The translations under genes and the position numbers were made by a program. The notes beneath the pieces are model-generated. The model searched no databases. It saw only the letters and a program-made list of their open reading frames with translations, and was not told the DNA's origin. A stretch of DNA of 23,852 nucleotides from Dokdonella_A sp051958935 (GTDB taxonomy: Bacteria > Pseudomonadota > Gammaproteobacteria > Xanthomonadales > Rhodanobacteraceae), in the NCBI RefSeq assembly GCF_051958935.1, contig NZ_JBQCFP010000068.1, forward strand, positions 1-23,852, written 5' to 3'. Shown piece after piece: positions 14,493 to 22,109 of the stretch (position 1 is the stretch's first letter; the number at the start of each line of letters is the position of its first letter).

Positions 14493-15401
14493 ATGTCCGG
14501 CAAGGCCGACTCGCTCAAGACGATCTTCTTCGCGCTCGGCGCGAACTTCGCGATCTTCGTGTCGAAGGCCGCCGCGGCCGCGCTGACCGGCTCGGGCGCG
14601 ATGACCGCCGAGGCGGTGCATTCGCTCGCCGACTGCGGCAACCAGGGCCTGCTGCTGCTCGGCCTCAAGAACGCGAAGCGGCTGCCGTCGCCCGACTATC
14701 CGCTCGGCCACGGAAAGGCGATCTACTTCTGGTCGTTCCTCGTCGCGCTGCTGCTGTTCACGGTCGGCGGTGCGTTCTCGATCTACGAGGGCCTGCACAA
14801 GCTGCACGAACCCGAACCGCTGCGCTGGCCTTGGCTCGCGGTCGGCGTGCTCGCGTTCGGCATCGTCGCCGAGAGCTTCTCGATGTGGGGCTGCCTGCGC
14901 GAGGTGAACAAGGCGCGCGGCGACCACGGCCTCTGGTACTGGTTCCGCGAGAGCCGGCAGAGCGAACTGATCGTCGTGTTCGGCGAGGACCTCGCCGCGC
15001 TGCTGGGCCTCGTGTTCGCGCTCGCCGCGGTGCTGCTGACCATGCTCACCGGCAACCCCGTGTTCGATGCGATCGGCACACTCGCGATCGGCGTGCTGCT
15101 GGTGCTGGTCGCGTTGTTCGTTGCAATCGAGGTGAAGGCATTGCTGATCGGGCAGAGTGCCGATCCCGAACTCAAGGGCGCGATCAATGCGTTCCTCGAG
15201 CAGCGCCCGGAGATCGCGCGCGTGTTCAACGTGATCACGCTGCAGCTCGGCGTCGACGTCATGGTCGCGGTGAAGGCCGAGATGCGCGGCGACCTCTCCG
15301 CGCGCGCACTGGTCGAGGCGATCAACGCGATCGAGGGCGACCTCAAGGCGCGCTTCCCCGATGTGCGCTGGTCGTTCTTCGAGCCCGACGTGGCGGACTG
15401 A
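14493..15401 (+). CDS. Cation diffusion facilitator family transporter (ZNT9-like subgroup)
   Basis: 302 aa, inner membrane. Six hydrophobic helices can be drawn; the N-terminal SLKTIFFALGANFAIFVSKA and the TM2 motif EAVHSLADCGNQGLLLLGLK, followed by YPLGHGKAIYFWSFLVALLL, are the signature of the ZNT9-like branch of the CDF family. Likely metal ligands are H43 and D47 (HxxxD) in TM2, and E165/D166 (FGEDLAALLGL) in TM5 in place of the HxxxD of YiiP-type zinc exporters. A cytoplasmic alpha/beta C-terminal domain follows (VFNVITLQLGVDVMVAVKAE). It probably exports a divalent cation in exchange for protons; the metal is uncertain. A weak GGA lies before the ATG. The stop TGA overlaps the ribosome site of the kinase gene. 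Confidence 0.93.
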   Translation: MSGKADSLKTIFFALGANFAIFVSKAAAAALTGSGAMTAEAVHSLADCGNQGLLLLGLKNAKRLPSPDYPLGHGKAIYFWSFLVALLLFTVGGAFSIYEGLHKLHEPEPLRWPWLAVGVLAFGIVAESFSMWGCLREVNKARGDHGLWYWFRESRQSELIVVFGEDLAALLGLVFALAAVLLTMLTGNPVFDAIGTLAIGVLLVLVALFVAIEVKALLIGQSADPELKGAINAFLEQRPEIARVFNVITLQLGVDVMVAVKAEMRGDLSARALVEAINAIEGDLKARFPDVRWSFFEPDVAD

Positions 15402-15411
15402 GGTGGCGGTC

Positions 15412-16527
15412 GTGCCCGAGGCCGGTGGGCAGGTCCCGCTCGTCGCAGCGGCCGGCGATGGCGCCGGCCGCGTACGCTGGCGGCCATGGGTCGCCTATGC
15501 GATGGCCTGGCTCGGCATCGGTCTCTGGCTCGGCATCAACGTCGTCATCGGCCATCGCAACAGCGGCAGCCGCATCCCGGCATGGGAACCGATGTGCTGG
15601 GAACTCAGCAGCGCGGTCGTCGTCGCGGTGCTCGCGATCGGCATCTTCCGCTTCGAACGACGCCATCCGCTGTCGGGCAGGGACTGGCTGCGGCGCGTGC
15701 CGCTGCACCTGGCCGCGGCGATCGTCTTCTCGCTGTTGCACACGCTCGGCATGGTCGGGCTTCGCAAGTTGGTCTACGCGCTCGTGGGCGAACACTACGA
15801 ATTCGGCGACCCGCTGCTCGGCTTCGCCTACGAGTTGCAGAAGGACCTCATCAGTTACGCGCTGATCGCCGGCGCCTGCGTCGCCTGGCGCGCCCAGCGC
15901 GCGCGGCGCGAGCGCGAACTCGCCGTGCTGCAGCTCGAGCGCGACCTGGGCCAGGCGCGCCTCGCTCAGCTGACCGCGCAGATCGAGCCGCACTTCATGT
16001 TCAACACGCTCAATGCGATCTCCAACCGCATGCACGAGGACGTCGAGGCGGCCGACCGCATGATCGCCGCGCTCGCCGTGCTCATGCGCGTCGCGCTCAG
16101 CGAGACCGGCGACGCACGCGTGCGCGTGGTCGACGACGTGGTCTGGCTCGAGCGCTACTTCGAACTCATGCGCGAGCGCTTCCGCGGCAAGCTCGAGACG
16201 CAGGTCGAGGTCGAGCCGGCGGCGCGCGATGCGCGCATCCCGCGCCTGCTGCTGCAACCGCTTGTGGAGAACGCGTTCGAGCACGGGCTCGCTTCCGGCC
16301 GCGGCCGCGTGCAGGTGACGATCGGTGCGAACGATGCGACCGTGTTCTGCACGGTCGAGGACGATGGCCGCGGGCTCGCCCCGGGCTACGAGCCGGGCGT
16401 CGGGCTCACCAACGTGCGCCACCGGCTCGAACTCATGTATCCGGGCCGGCATCGTTTCTCGATCGGGCCCGGCCGCATCGCCGGCACGCGTATCGAGATC
16501 GAACTGCCGTTCGAACGCGATGCCTGA
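15412..16527 (+). CDS. LytS/YehU-type sensor histidine kinase
   Basis: 371 aa. Four membrane helices (about 26-46, 63-80, 97-118, 145-160), a short coiled segment (RARRERELAVLQLERDLGQA), then the His_kinase (LytS) domain: IEPHFMFNTLNAIS with phospho-acceptor H194, an N-box LLLQPLVENAFEHGL (N287) and G-boxes DDGRGLAP and GVGLTNVRHRL. No periplasmic sensor domain is large enough to be separate, so the signal is probably sensed in the membrane. I chose GTG 15412 because GAGG, made by the end of the transporter gene (TGAGG), lies 8 nt upstream; GTG 15403 is an in-frame alternative. The stop overlaps the regulator start by 8 nt, so kinase and regulator are translationally coupled. Confidence 0.93.
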   Translation: MPEAGGQVPLVAAAGDGAGRVRWRPWVAYAMAWLGIGLWLGINVVIGHRNSGSRIPAWEPMCWELSSAVVVAVLAIGIFRFERRHPLSGRDWLRRVPLHLAAAIVFSLLHTLGMVGLRKLVYALVGEHYEFGDPLLGFAYELQKDLISYALIAGACVAWRAQRARRERELAVLQLERDLGQARLAQLTAQIEPHFMFNTLNAISNRMHEDVEAADRMIAALAVLMRVALSETGDARVRVVDDVVWLERYFELMRERFRGKLETQVEVEPAARDARIPRLLLQPLVENAFEHGLASGRGRVQVTIGANDATVFCTVEDDGRGLAPGYEPGVGLTNVRHRLELMYPGRHRFSIGPGRIAGTRIEIELPFERDA

Positions 16528-17290
16528 AATCCGCGTCGCGATCGTCGAGGACGAACCGCCCGCGCGTGCGAAGCTGCGTCGCCTGCTCGAAGCGCATCCG
16601 GGCTGGAAAATCGTCGGCGAGGCGGAAGACGTCGCCGGCGGCGTCGCGCTGCTGCGCGCGCAGGCGCCGGACCTTTTGTTCCTCGACATCCAACTTGGCG
16701 CGGAGAACGGATTCGACGTGCTCGCGCGCACCGCGCCGCCGCATCCGCTGGTCGTGTTCACGACCGCATACCACGAGCATGCGCTGCGTGCGTTCGAGGT
16801 CGCCGCACTCGACTACCTGCTCAAGCCGTTCGACCGCGCCCGGTTCGCGCAATGCCTCGATCGCGTCGCCGCACGCCTCGCGGAACGGCGCGGCAGCGAA
16901 GGTGGAGCAGCGGATGAGGAACGCCTGCGCCGCGTCGGCGACCTCGGTCGCGCCGGACGCCTCGCCAGCATCGTCGTGCACGAGCGTGGGCGCGCGCGCA
17001 TCGTGCCGATCGCCGACGTGCTGCGCCTGTCCGCGGCGGGCAACTATGTCGAAGTACACACGCGCGAACGCACGCATCTCGTGCGCGCGACCCTGTCGCG
17101 CCTCGCGCAGCGGCTCGACCCCGCGCGGTTCCTGCGCGTGCACCGCTCGCATCTCGTGCGCGCGGACTTCATCGACGCGGTCGCGCCGCGCGCGCACGGC
17201 GACCTCGCGCTGACCTTGCGCGACGGCACCGAGCTGCTGCTCAGCCGGCGCTATCGCGCGCTGCTGCCCGAGGACTGGCGCGGCGACTGA
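16520..17290 (+). CDS. LytTR-family response regulator
   Basis: 256 aa. Receiver domain 1-120: acidic pair D11/E12 in IVEDEPPARAKLRRLLE, phospho-acceptor D56 in LLFLDIQLGAENGFDVL, TT at 81-82, and K102 in DYLLKPFDRARF. After a charged linker, residues about 149-250 are a LytTR DNA-binding domain (GNYVEVHTRERTHLVRATLS, FLRVHRSHLV, LLLSRRYRALLP). It receives phosphate from the kinase encoded directly upstream; ATG overlaps the kinase stop (ATGCCTGA). LytTR regulators usually bind paired direct repeats near their targets; the operon's own transporter is one candidate target, but no site was recognised. Confidence 0.95.
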   Translation: MPEIRVAIVEDEPPARAKLRRLLEAHPGWKIVGEAEDVAGGVALLRAQAPDLLFLDIQLGAENGFDVLARTAPPHPLVVFTTAYHEHALRAFEVAALDYLLKPFDRARFAQCLDRVAARLAERRGSEGGAADEERLRRVGDLGRAGRLASIVVHERGRARIVPIADVLRLSAAGNYVEVHTRERTHLVRATLSRLAQRLDPARFLRVHRSHLVRADFIDAVAPRAHGDLALTLRDGTELLLSRRYRALLPEDWRGD

Positions 17291-17386
17291 TCATGTGACG
17301 GCATGACACCGATTGTCGGGCGGCGCCGACGGCGGCGGGGCTTCGTCCCGCCTGCGTCGCCGGGCGTCCCGCTCGTCCCATCGCGC

Positions 17387-17415
17387 TTGTCCGGCGCCGG
17401 GACCGCGCGTCCAAT
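17387..17415 (+). promoter_or_regulatory. Weak candidate promoter for the PQQ dehydrogenase gene
   Basis: TTGTCC (17387-17392), 17-bp spacer, TCCAAT (17410-17415). Both are 4-of-6 matches. The 150-bp spacer 17291-17440 holds no gene. Confidence 0.25.
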
Positions 17416-17440
17416 CAGCGCGGAACGGAGGAGGACTGCA

Positions 17441-19396
17441 ATGAGGAAGATCCTGCTCGCCGCGGGATTCGCGGCGGCGCTGCCGGCGCAGGCGGCATTC
17501 GAATGGACCGCGTATGGCGGCGATGGACGCGGCCAGCGGCATGCACCGCTCGCGCAGATCACGCCCGCGAATGTCGGACGGCTCGAACTCGCCTGGACGT
17601 TCCGAACCGGCGAACTCGGCGAAGGCTTCGCGCGCGCGAAGGACGCGCTCACGTTCGAGGCGACGCCGCTGATGGTCGACGGCACGCTCTACTTCGATAC
17701 GGCGACCGGCAAGGCGTTCGCGCTCGATGCAGCGACCGGCCAGCTGCGTTGGCAGTTCGACGCGCAGGTGCCGCGCGACTTCGACTACTCCGAGATGGCG
17801 TCGCGCGGCGTCAGCTGGTGGCGCGATGCGCAGGCCGACGCCGCGGCCGCGTGCGCCGAGCGCATCCTGTTCGCGACGATCGATGCACGCCTGATCGCAC
17901 TCGATGCGCGCAGCGGCACGCCCTGTGCAGGTTTCGGCACGAATGGCGAAGTCGCGCTGTCCAGAGGCGTGCGCCTGTCGCAATGGCGTCTCGGCCAGTA
18001 CGAAGTCACCTCGCCCCCGGCGATCGCCGGCGATGTCGCGGTGATCGGTTCGGCGATCGGCGACAATGGCGGCACCGATCTCGAGCTCGGCGTCGTGCGT
18101 GCGTTCAACCTGCGCAGCGGTCGCGAGATCTGGCATTGGGACCCGATTCCACGCACGGCGCGCATGCCCGCCGATGCCGCCAACCCCGAGTTCGGCGAAC
18201 TCGACGCGCAGCAGGCGCACTGGACCGGTGCGGCGAATGCCTGGGCGCCGCTCGCGGTCGATGCAGATCGCGGCCTCGTGTTCGTGCCGACGGGCTCGCC
18301 GAGCCCCGATTTCTTCGGCGGCGTACGGTCCGGCGATACGCAGTGGGCGAACTCCGTCGTCGCCTTGCGCGTCGCGACGGGTGAGTTCGTCTGGGGGCGC
18401 CAGCTCGTCCATCATGACCTGTGGGACTACGACGTCGCCTCGCAGCCGATGCTCGTCGACCTCGAGCGCGACGGGCGCAGCGTTCCCGCGCTCGTGCAGC
18501 TGCACAAGACCGGACAGGTGTTCGTGCTGGATCGCGAGACCGGCGAGGCGCTGTTTCCGATCGAGGAGCGCGCGGTGCCGCAGGACGTGGTCGACGGCGA
18601 AGTGCCGTCGCCGACGCAACCGTTCTCCGCGTTGCCGCCGCTGGTGTCGCATGCGCCGGTCAAGCCCGAAGATGCCTGGGGACTCACGTTCTGGGATCGC
18701 AACGCGTGCCGGGAACGCATCGCGGCGCTGAAGAGCGAAGGCATCTACACGCCGCCGAGCCTTGCCGGCACGATCGAGCGCCCGGGTTACGCAGGCGGTT
18801 CGAATTGGGGCGGCGGCGCGTGGGACCCTGCGCGGCACCTGCTCGTCGCGAACGTGATGGAACTGCCGTTCGTGGTCACGCTGGTCCCGCGCGCGGAGTT
18901 CGTCCCACAGTACGAATCGGGCCGTTACGAAGGCTGGGAGTTCGCCTCGCAACGCGGCACGCCGTACGGCATGCGCCGCACGCTGCTGAAGTCGCCGCTC
19001 GGCGCGCCGTGCATCGCGCCGCCATGGGGGAAGCTCGTCGCGGTCGATCTCGCCAAAGGCACGATCGCGTGGTCGAAGCCGCTCGGTACCTCGCGCGACC
19101 GCGCGCCGTGGCCGTTCTGGGACATCCTCGGGGCGCCCAACATCGGCGGCCCGCTCACGACCGCCGGCGGACTCACCTTCGTCGGCGCGACGTCCGACAA
19201 TTACCTTCGCGCGTTCGATACGGCGACCGGCACCGAGGTGTGGACGATGCGCCTGCCCGCGGGTGCGCAGGCGACGCCGATGAGCTACGAGGCCGGCGGG
19301 CGCCAGTATGTCGTCGTCGCGGCGGGTGGCCATGCGAAATTCGGGACCACGCGCGGCGACTACGTGCTCGCGTTCGCGTTGCCCGCCGGCGAATAG
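17441..19396 (+). CDS. Periplasmic PQQ-dependent dehydrogenase (glucose dehydrogenase-like, no membrane domain)
   Basis: 651 aa. A cleavable signal (MRKILLAAGFAAALPAQA) is followed by an eight-bladed-propeller quinoprotein of the membrane-bound glucose/quinate dehydrogenase branch: WTAYGGDGRGQRHAPLAQIT, TPLMVDGTLYFDTATGKAFA, HHDLWDYDVASQP, LHKTGQVFVLDRETG, GGSNWGGGAWDP, GGPLTTAGGLTFVGATSDN and NYLRAFDTATG. D329/D331 in WDYD and K356 correspond to the catalytic Asp and the PQQ-contacting Lys regions of E. coli Gcd. It oxidises a sugar or alcohol and passes electrons on. The five N-terminal membrane helices of Gcd are missing, and no CxxCH heme site is present, so the electron acceptor is unclear. 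A GGAGGAGG ribosome site lies 6 nt before the ATG. No PQQ synthesis gene is near. Confidence 0.92.
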   Translation: MRKILLAAGFAAALPAQAAFEWTAYGGDGRGQRHAPLAQITPANVGRLELAWTFRTGELGEGFARAKDALTFEATPLMVDGTLYFDTATGKAFALDAATGQLRWQFDAQVPRDFDYSEMASRGVSWWRDAQADAAAACAERILFATIDARLIALDARSGTPCAGFGTNGEVALSRGVRLSQWRLGQYEVTSPPAIAGDVAVIGSAIGDNGGTDLELGVVRAFNLRSGREIWHWDPIPRTARMPADAANPEFGELDAQQAHWTGAANAWAPLAVDADRGLVFVPTGSPSPDFFGGVRSGDTQWANSVVALRVATGEFVWGRQLVHHDLWDYDVASQPMLVDLERDGRSVPALVQLHKTGQVFVLDRETGEALFPIEERAVPQDVVDGEVPSPTQPFSALPPLVSHAPVKPEDAWGLTFWDRNACRERIAALKSEGIYTPPSLAGTIERPGYAGGSNWGGGAWDPARHLLVANVMELPFVVTLVPRAEFVPQYESGRYEGWEFASQRGTPYGMRRTLLKSPLGAPCIAPPWGKLVAVDLAKGTIAWSKPLGTSRDRAPWPFWDILGAPNIGGPLTTAGGLTFVGATSDNYLRAFDTATGTEVWTMRLPAGAQATPMSYEAGGRQYVVVAAGGHAKFGTTRGDYVLAFALPAGE

Positions 19397-19557
19397 GGTG
19401 CGACGCAGCCGCGCGACGCGTCATGGCGGTGCGAGGCGGTTGACCGCGAGTGCCACCGCGTCGATGGCGCGCGGTTTCGGGACAGTCGACGGTCGTCGGC
19501 GCTCGTCGAATCCGGTCGGACTCGCGGTCGTGCGTCATCGCATCCCCATGGCCCGAC
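19397..19557. other. Convergent spacer with no recognisable feature
   Basis: 161 bp between the PQQ dehydrogenase stop and the stop of the Slp-type lipoprotein. I see only short imperfect inverted repeats, no strong terminator and no credible gene. Confidence 0.5.
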
Positions 19558-20058
19558 TCAACGGATACCGACGCCCACGCCGACGCCGAAACTCCACTGG
19601 CCGCGATCATCCGGGAAAGTCCGCGGCCACAGGTGCACCTCGGCGTCGGCGACGCGCGGATGCACCACCTCGCTGCGGTCGATCGTGCGGATTTCGCTGC
19701 CGGCGATGCGCCCGCGCAGGCTCAGCCAGCGGCCCGGCGGGTAGTCCATCGGTTCGACGAAGCCGGGCAGGACGAGCACGAAGCGCCCCTGCGACGGCGC
19801 GCGCGTGTCGGGCCGCTGCCCGCGGGCGAGCGGGTACGCGACGAGCTGGACTTCGGTCGTATCGGCGAGGTTTTCCAGCGCGACGATCTTGCCGCCCCAG
19901 ACGACCTCGGCGTCGTGATAGCGTTCGGGTGCTGTGGCGACGTCGGCGACGCCCGGCGAGGCGGCAGGCGCGTCCTTGAATACGGGCGTTGCACAACCGG
20001 CAAGCGCGCCGAGCAGCAGCATCGGCAACCAAGGCAGGCGGGAGGACGGGCAGGGCAT
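19558..20058 (-). CDS. Slp-family outer-membrane lipoprotein
   Basis: 166 aa. A lipoprotein signal, MPCPSSRLPWLPMLLLGALAGC, ends in a perfect lipobox LAGC (C22). The mature part matches the Slp (starvation lipoprotein) pattern: 'RYHDAEVVWGGKIVALENLAD', TEVQLVAYPLARGQRPDT, QGRFVLVLPGFVEPMDYPPG, WLSLRGRIAGSEIRTI and HLWPRTFPDDRGQW, closing with a Gly/Val repeat GVGVGVGIR. Slp proteins are induced in stationary phase and starvation in E. coli; the role is poorly defined. I chose ATG 20058 since it gives a compact signal; its start interlocks with that of the divergent GNAT gene. A longer frame to 20175 lacks a plausible signal. Confidence 0.88.
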   Translation of the reverse strand: MPCPSSRLPWLPMLLLGALAGCATPVFKDAPAASPGVADVATAPERYHDAEVVWGGKIVALENLADTTEVQLVAYPLARGQRPDTRAPSQGRFVLVLPGFVEPMDYPPGRWLSLRGRIAGSEIRTIDRSEVVHPRVADAEVHLWPRTFPDDRGQWSFGVGVGVGIR

Positions 20059-20506
20059 GGGCGAGCACCACGAGCGGTCGATCGATGGGCTCCTATTCTC
20101 CACCGATCGCGCACGCCTGGACATCGATGCGATCCACGCTTTCCTCGCCCACGAGTCGTACTGGGTGCCCGGCATCCACCGCGAGCTGGTCGAGCGCGCG
20201 ATCGAGCGTTCGCTCTGCTTCGGCGTCTACGAAGGCACGCGCCAGCTCGGCTTCGCGCGCGTGGTGACCGATGGCGCCGGCTTCGCCTATCTCGGCGACG
20301 TGTTCGTCGTCGATGCGGCGCGCGGGCGCGGCATCGGCAAGCGCCTCATGGAGTTCGTGTTCGCGCATCCGGACCTCGTGCGCGTGCGTCGCTTCATGCT
20401 CGCGACGCGCGACGCGCATGGGCTTTATGCGCAGTACGGCTTCACGCCGCTCGCGAACCCCGAGAAGTTCATGGAGCGCTACGACCCCGACGCGCTATCG
20501 CGTTGA
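20057..20506 (+). CDS. GNAT-family N-acetyltransferase
   Basis: 149 aa, cytoplasmic. GNAT motif A is clear: YLGDVFVVDAARGRGIGKRL (R-G-x-G-x-G/A), preceded by LGFARVVTDGAGFA; the C-terminal 'LATRDAHGLYAQYGFTPLAN' is the usual motif B. The opening 'IDAIHAFLAHESYWVPGIHR' is common in small single-domain GNATs of proteobacteria. A GGAGGA ribosome site (20041-20046) lies about 10 nt before the ATG at 20057 and decides this start. The ATG shares the CATG palindrome with the divergent lipoprotein start. Substrate unknown. Confidence 0.9.
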   Translation: MGEHHERSIDGLLFSTDRARLDIDAIHAFLAHESYWVPGIHRELVERAIERSLCFGVYEGTRQLGFARVVTDGAGFAYLGDVFVVDAARGRGIGKRLMEFVFAHPDLVRVRRFMLATRDAHGLYAQYGFTPLANPEKFMERYDPDALSR

Positions 20507-20518
20507 GGAATCGCGAAC

Positions 20519-20540
20519 GCCCGCCGCGCGGGAGGCGGGC
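20519..20540. terminator. Hairpin between convergent GNAT and FG-GAP genes (bidirectional terminator candidate)
   Basis: Perfect 7-bp arms GCCCGCC (20519-20525) and GGCGGGC (20534-20540), 8-nt loop, in the 48-bp convergent spacer. There is no T-run on either side. Confidence 0.5.
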
Positions 20541-20554
20541 ACCGCACCGGTTGC

Positions 20555-21982
20555 TCAGCCGCCGTCGAAGCCGTCGGCGAACAGCGCATCGCGCGTGTAG
20601 AAGTACGACGCGCCCTGGTAGAGGTTGTCGCCGACCTTGCGCCCATAGGCGCCGACGACGAAGGTGCCTCCCGAGATGCCGGCCGCGAAGCCGTAGTACG
20701 GGAACAGGTCGCTCGGATCGCCCGACGGATGCTCGTACGCCTGCAGCAGGTTCCAGTGGCCGCCGGCGTCGAGCCCGAACAGGTCGACGCGGCCCTGGCC
20801 GGCGCCGTAGCCGGGATAGGTGACGACCGCCCGATCACCCGAGAGGGCGACGGACACGGCGTAGAAGATGTCGGTCGCGCCGTCGGGCGCGAGGATCTTC
20901 TGCGTCTGCGTCCATGCGCCGCCGTCGTGCGCGAACGCGTAGAACTCGCCGAGGAATCCGTTGCCGACCGGCACGCCGACGAGCGCGTGCGCATCGTCGT
21001 AGCTGACCGAAAGCCCGAACGCATCGTTGGCGAGGCCGTCGTCGGCAACGATCTCCTGCGCCTGCGTCCAGCTGCTGCCGTCATACTCGTAGAGGAACAC
21101 GGCGCCTTGTGACACGTGGTCGCCGACCTTGGTGTTCGGCGAGCCGATCATCACGCTGCCGCCGTGCGCGGCGACCGAGTAGCCGAACTGGTCGTTGGCG
21201 ATGCCATCGGGATTGGTGATTTCGCCCGAAGGCTGCAGCGAGCCCTCGTTCACGCCCGAATACGCGTACACCGCGCCCTGCCCGAAGTGGCCATTGATCG
21301 TCGCGGCGTACGAGCCGACGAACGCGTGGTCGCCGTCGAGCGCGACCGCGGCGCCGAAGAAGCTCTGCGCCGTACCGTCGTCGGCGACGAGCTTCTGCGT
21401 CTGCGTCCAGGCGCCGTCGGCGTAGCGGAACACATAGGCCGCGCCTTGCTGCGCGTGCCCGTCGATCGTCGCGAAGTGCGCGCCGACGAGCGCGGTATCG
21501 CCCTGGATCGCGACCGCGTAACCGAAGAAGTCGCCGGTCTCGCCGTCGTCCGCGGTGAGCACGTCGGTCTGCACCCAGCCGCCGCCTTCGTTGCGCAGGA
21601 TGTACGCGCGACCGGGCCCCGCGGGGATGCCGCCGGAGTCCGAACCGGGCTGCGGCGCGCTGATGATCGCGACGTTGCCGTCGATCGCCACGGCCGATCC
21701 GAACGTATCTTCCTGGATACCGTCGGTGACGAATACTTCCTGTTCGAGCCACGGCACGCTGCCGTTCGGCGACAGCGAGTGCGGCAGGTTCGCCATGGAC
21801 GCGCCCGCCTGCGCCTGCTGCAGTGCGGCGAGGCGGGCCGGGAGCGATGCCGGGAACGCGCTCGCCCGTGTCACGGGCCCGTGCGTGGGAGCGCGGGCGG
21901 AGGCAGGCGAGGGCACGCTCGAAGCGGTCGTCGCGATGGCCGCGAGCGCGAGCGGCAGGAAGGGGCGCAAGGGATTGGACAC
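20555..21982 (-). CDS. Secreted seven-repeat FG-GAP beta-propeller protein
   Basis: 475 aa. A GTG start with GAGGAA 6 nt upstream gives a Sec signal (VSNPLRPFLPLALAAIATTA). After an Ala-rich linker, seven repeats of about 50-57 residues run from about residue 78 to 465. Each has the form W-x-Q-x-x-x-(V/L)-x-x-D-D/P-G-x-x-x-D-x-F-G-x-x-V-A-x-x-G-D-x-A-x-V-G, then a second half ending Q-G-A-x-Y-x-(Y/F). Seven such repeats close one integrin-alpha-like propeller; DG/DD loops may bind calcium. The C-terminus ends FADGFDGG, a tail I recall in other exported proteins of this group. Extracellular binding or adhesion is the usual idea for the family, not shown. Divergent from the winged-helix regulator. 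Confidence 0.9.
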   Translation of the reverse strand: MSNPLRPFLPLALAAIATTASSVPSPASARAPTHGPVTRASAFPASLPARLAALQQAQAGASMANLPHSLSPNGSVPWLEQEVFVTDGIQEDTFGSAVAIDGNVAIISAPQPGSDSGGIPAGPGRAYILRNEGGGWVQTDVLTADDGETGDFFGYAVAIQGDTALVGAHFATIDGHAQQGAAYVFRYADGAWTQTQKLVADDGTAQSFFGAAVALDGDHAFVGSYAATINGHFGQGAVYAYSGVNEGSLQPSGEITNPDGIANDQFGYSVAAHGGSVMIGSPNTKVGDHVSQGAVFLYEYDGSSWTQAQEIVADDGLANDAFGLSVSYDDAHALVGVPVGNGFLGEFYAFAHDGGAWTQTQKILAPDGATDIFYAVSVALSGDRAVVTYPGYGAGQGRVDLFGLDAGGHWNLLQAYEHPSGDPSDLFPYYGFAAGISGGTFVVGAYGRKVGDNLYQGASYFYTRDALFADGFDGG

Positions 21983-22109
21983 GGGTGGTTCCTCGCCAGC
22001 GTGGGGGAGCACAAGGGATACGACATCGGCTATCGTGCGCCCTGTGCTGCGCCGTGGGCGTGGGTGTAATTTGCGTGTGATCCATGTGTGACGGCGCTGC
22101 GGCGTGACC
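21983..22109. promoter_or_regulatory. Divergent control region between the FG-GAP and winged-helix genes
   Basis: 127 bp with an AT-richer patch (GTGTAATTTGCGTGTGATCC, 22063-22082) in otherwise GC-rich DNA. It must contain both promoters and possibly the binding site of the adjacent winged-helix protein. No consensus promoter could be assigned. Confidence 0.35.

Noticed and set aside
17291..19333. Long minus-strand frame opposite the PQQ dehydrogenase
   Set aside because: Shadow frame; the plus-strand protein has all quinoprotein motifs.
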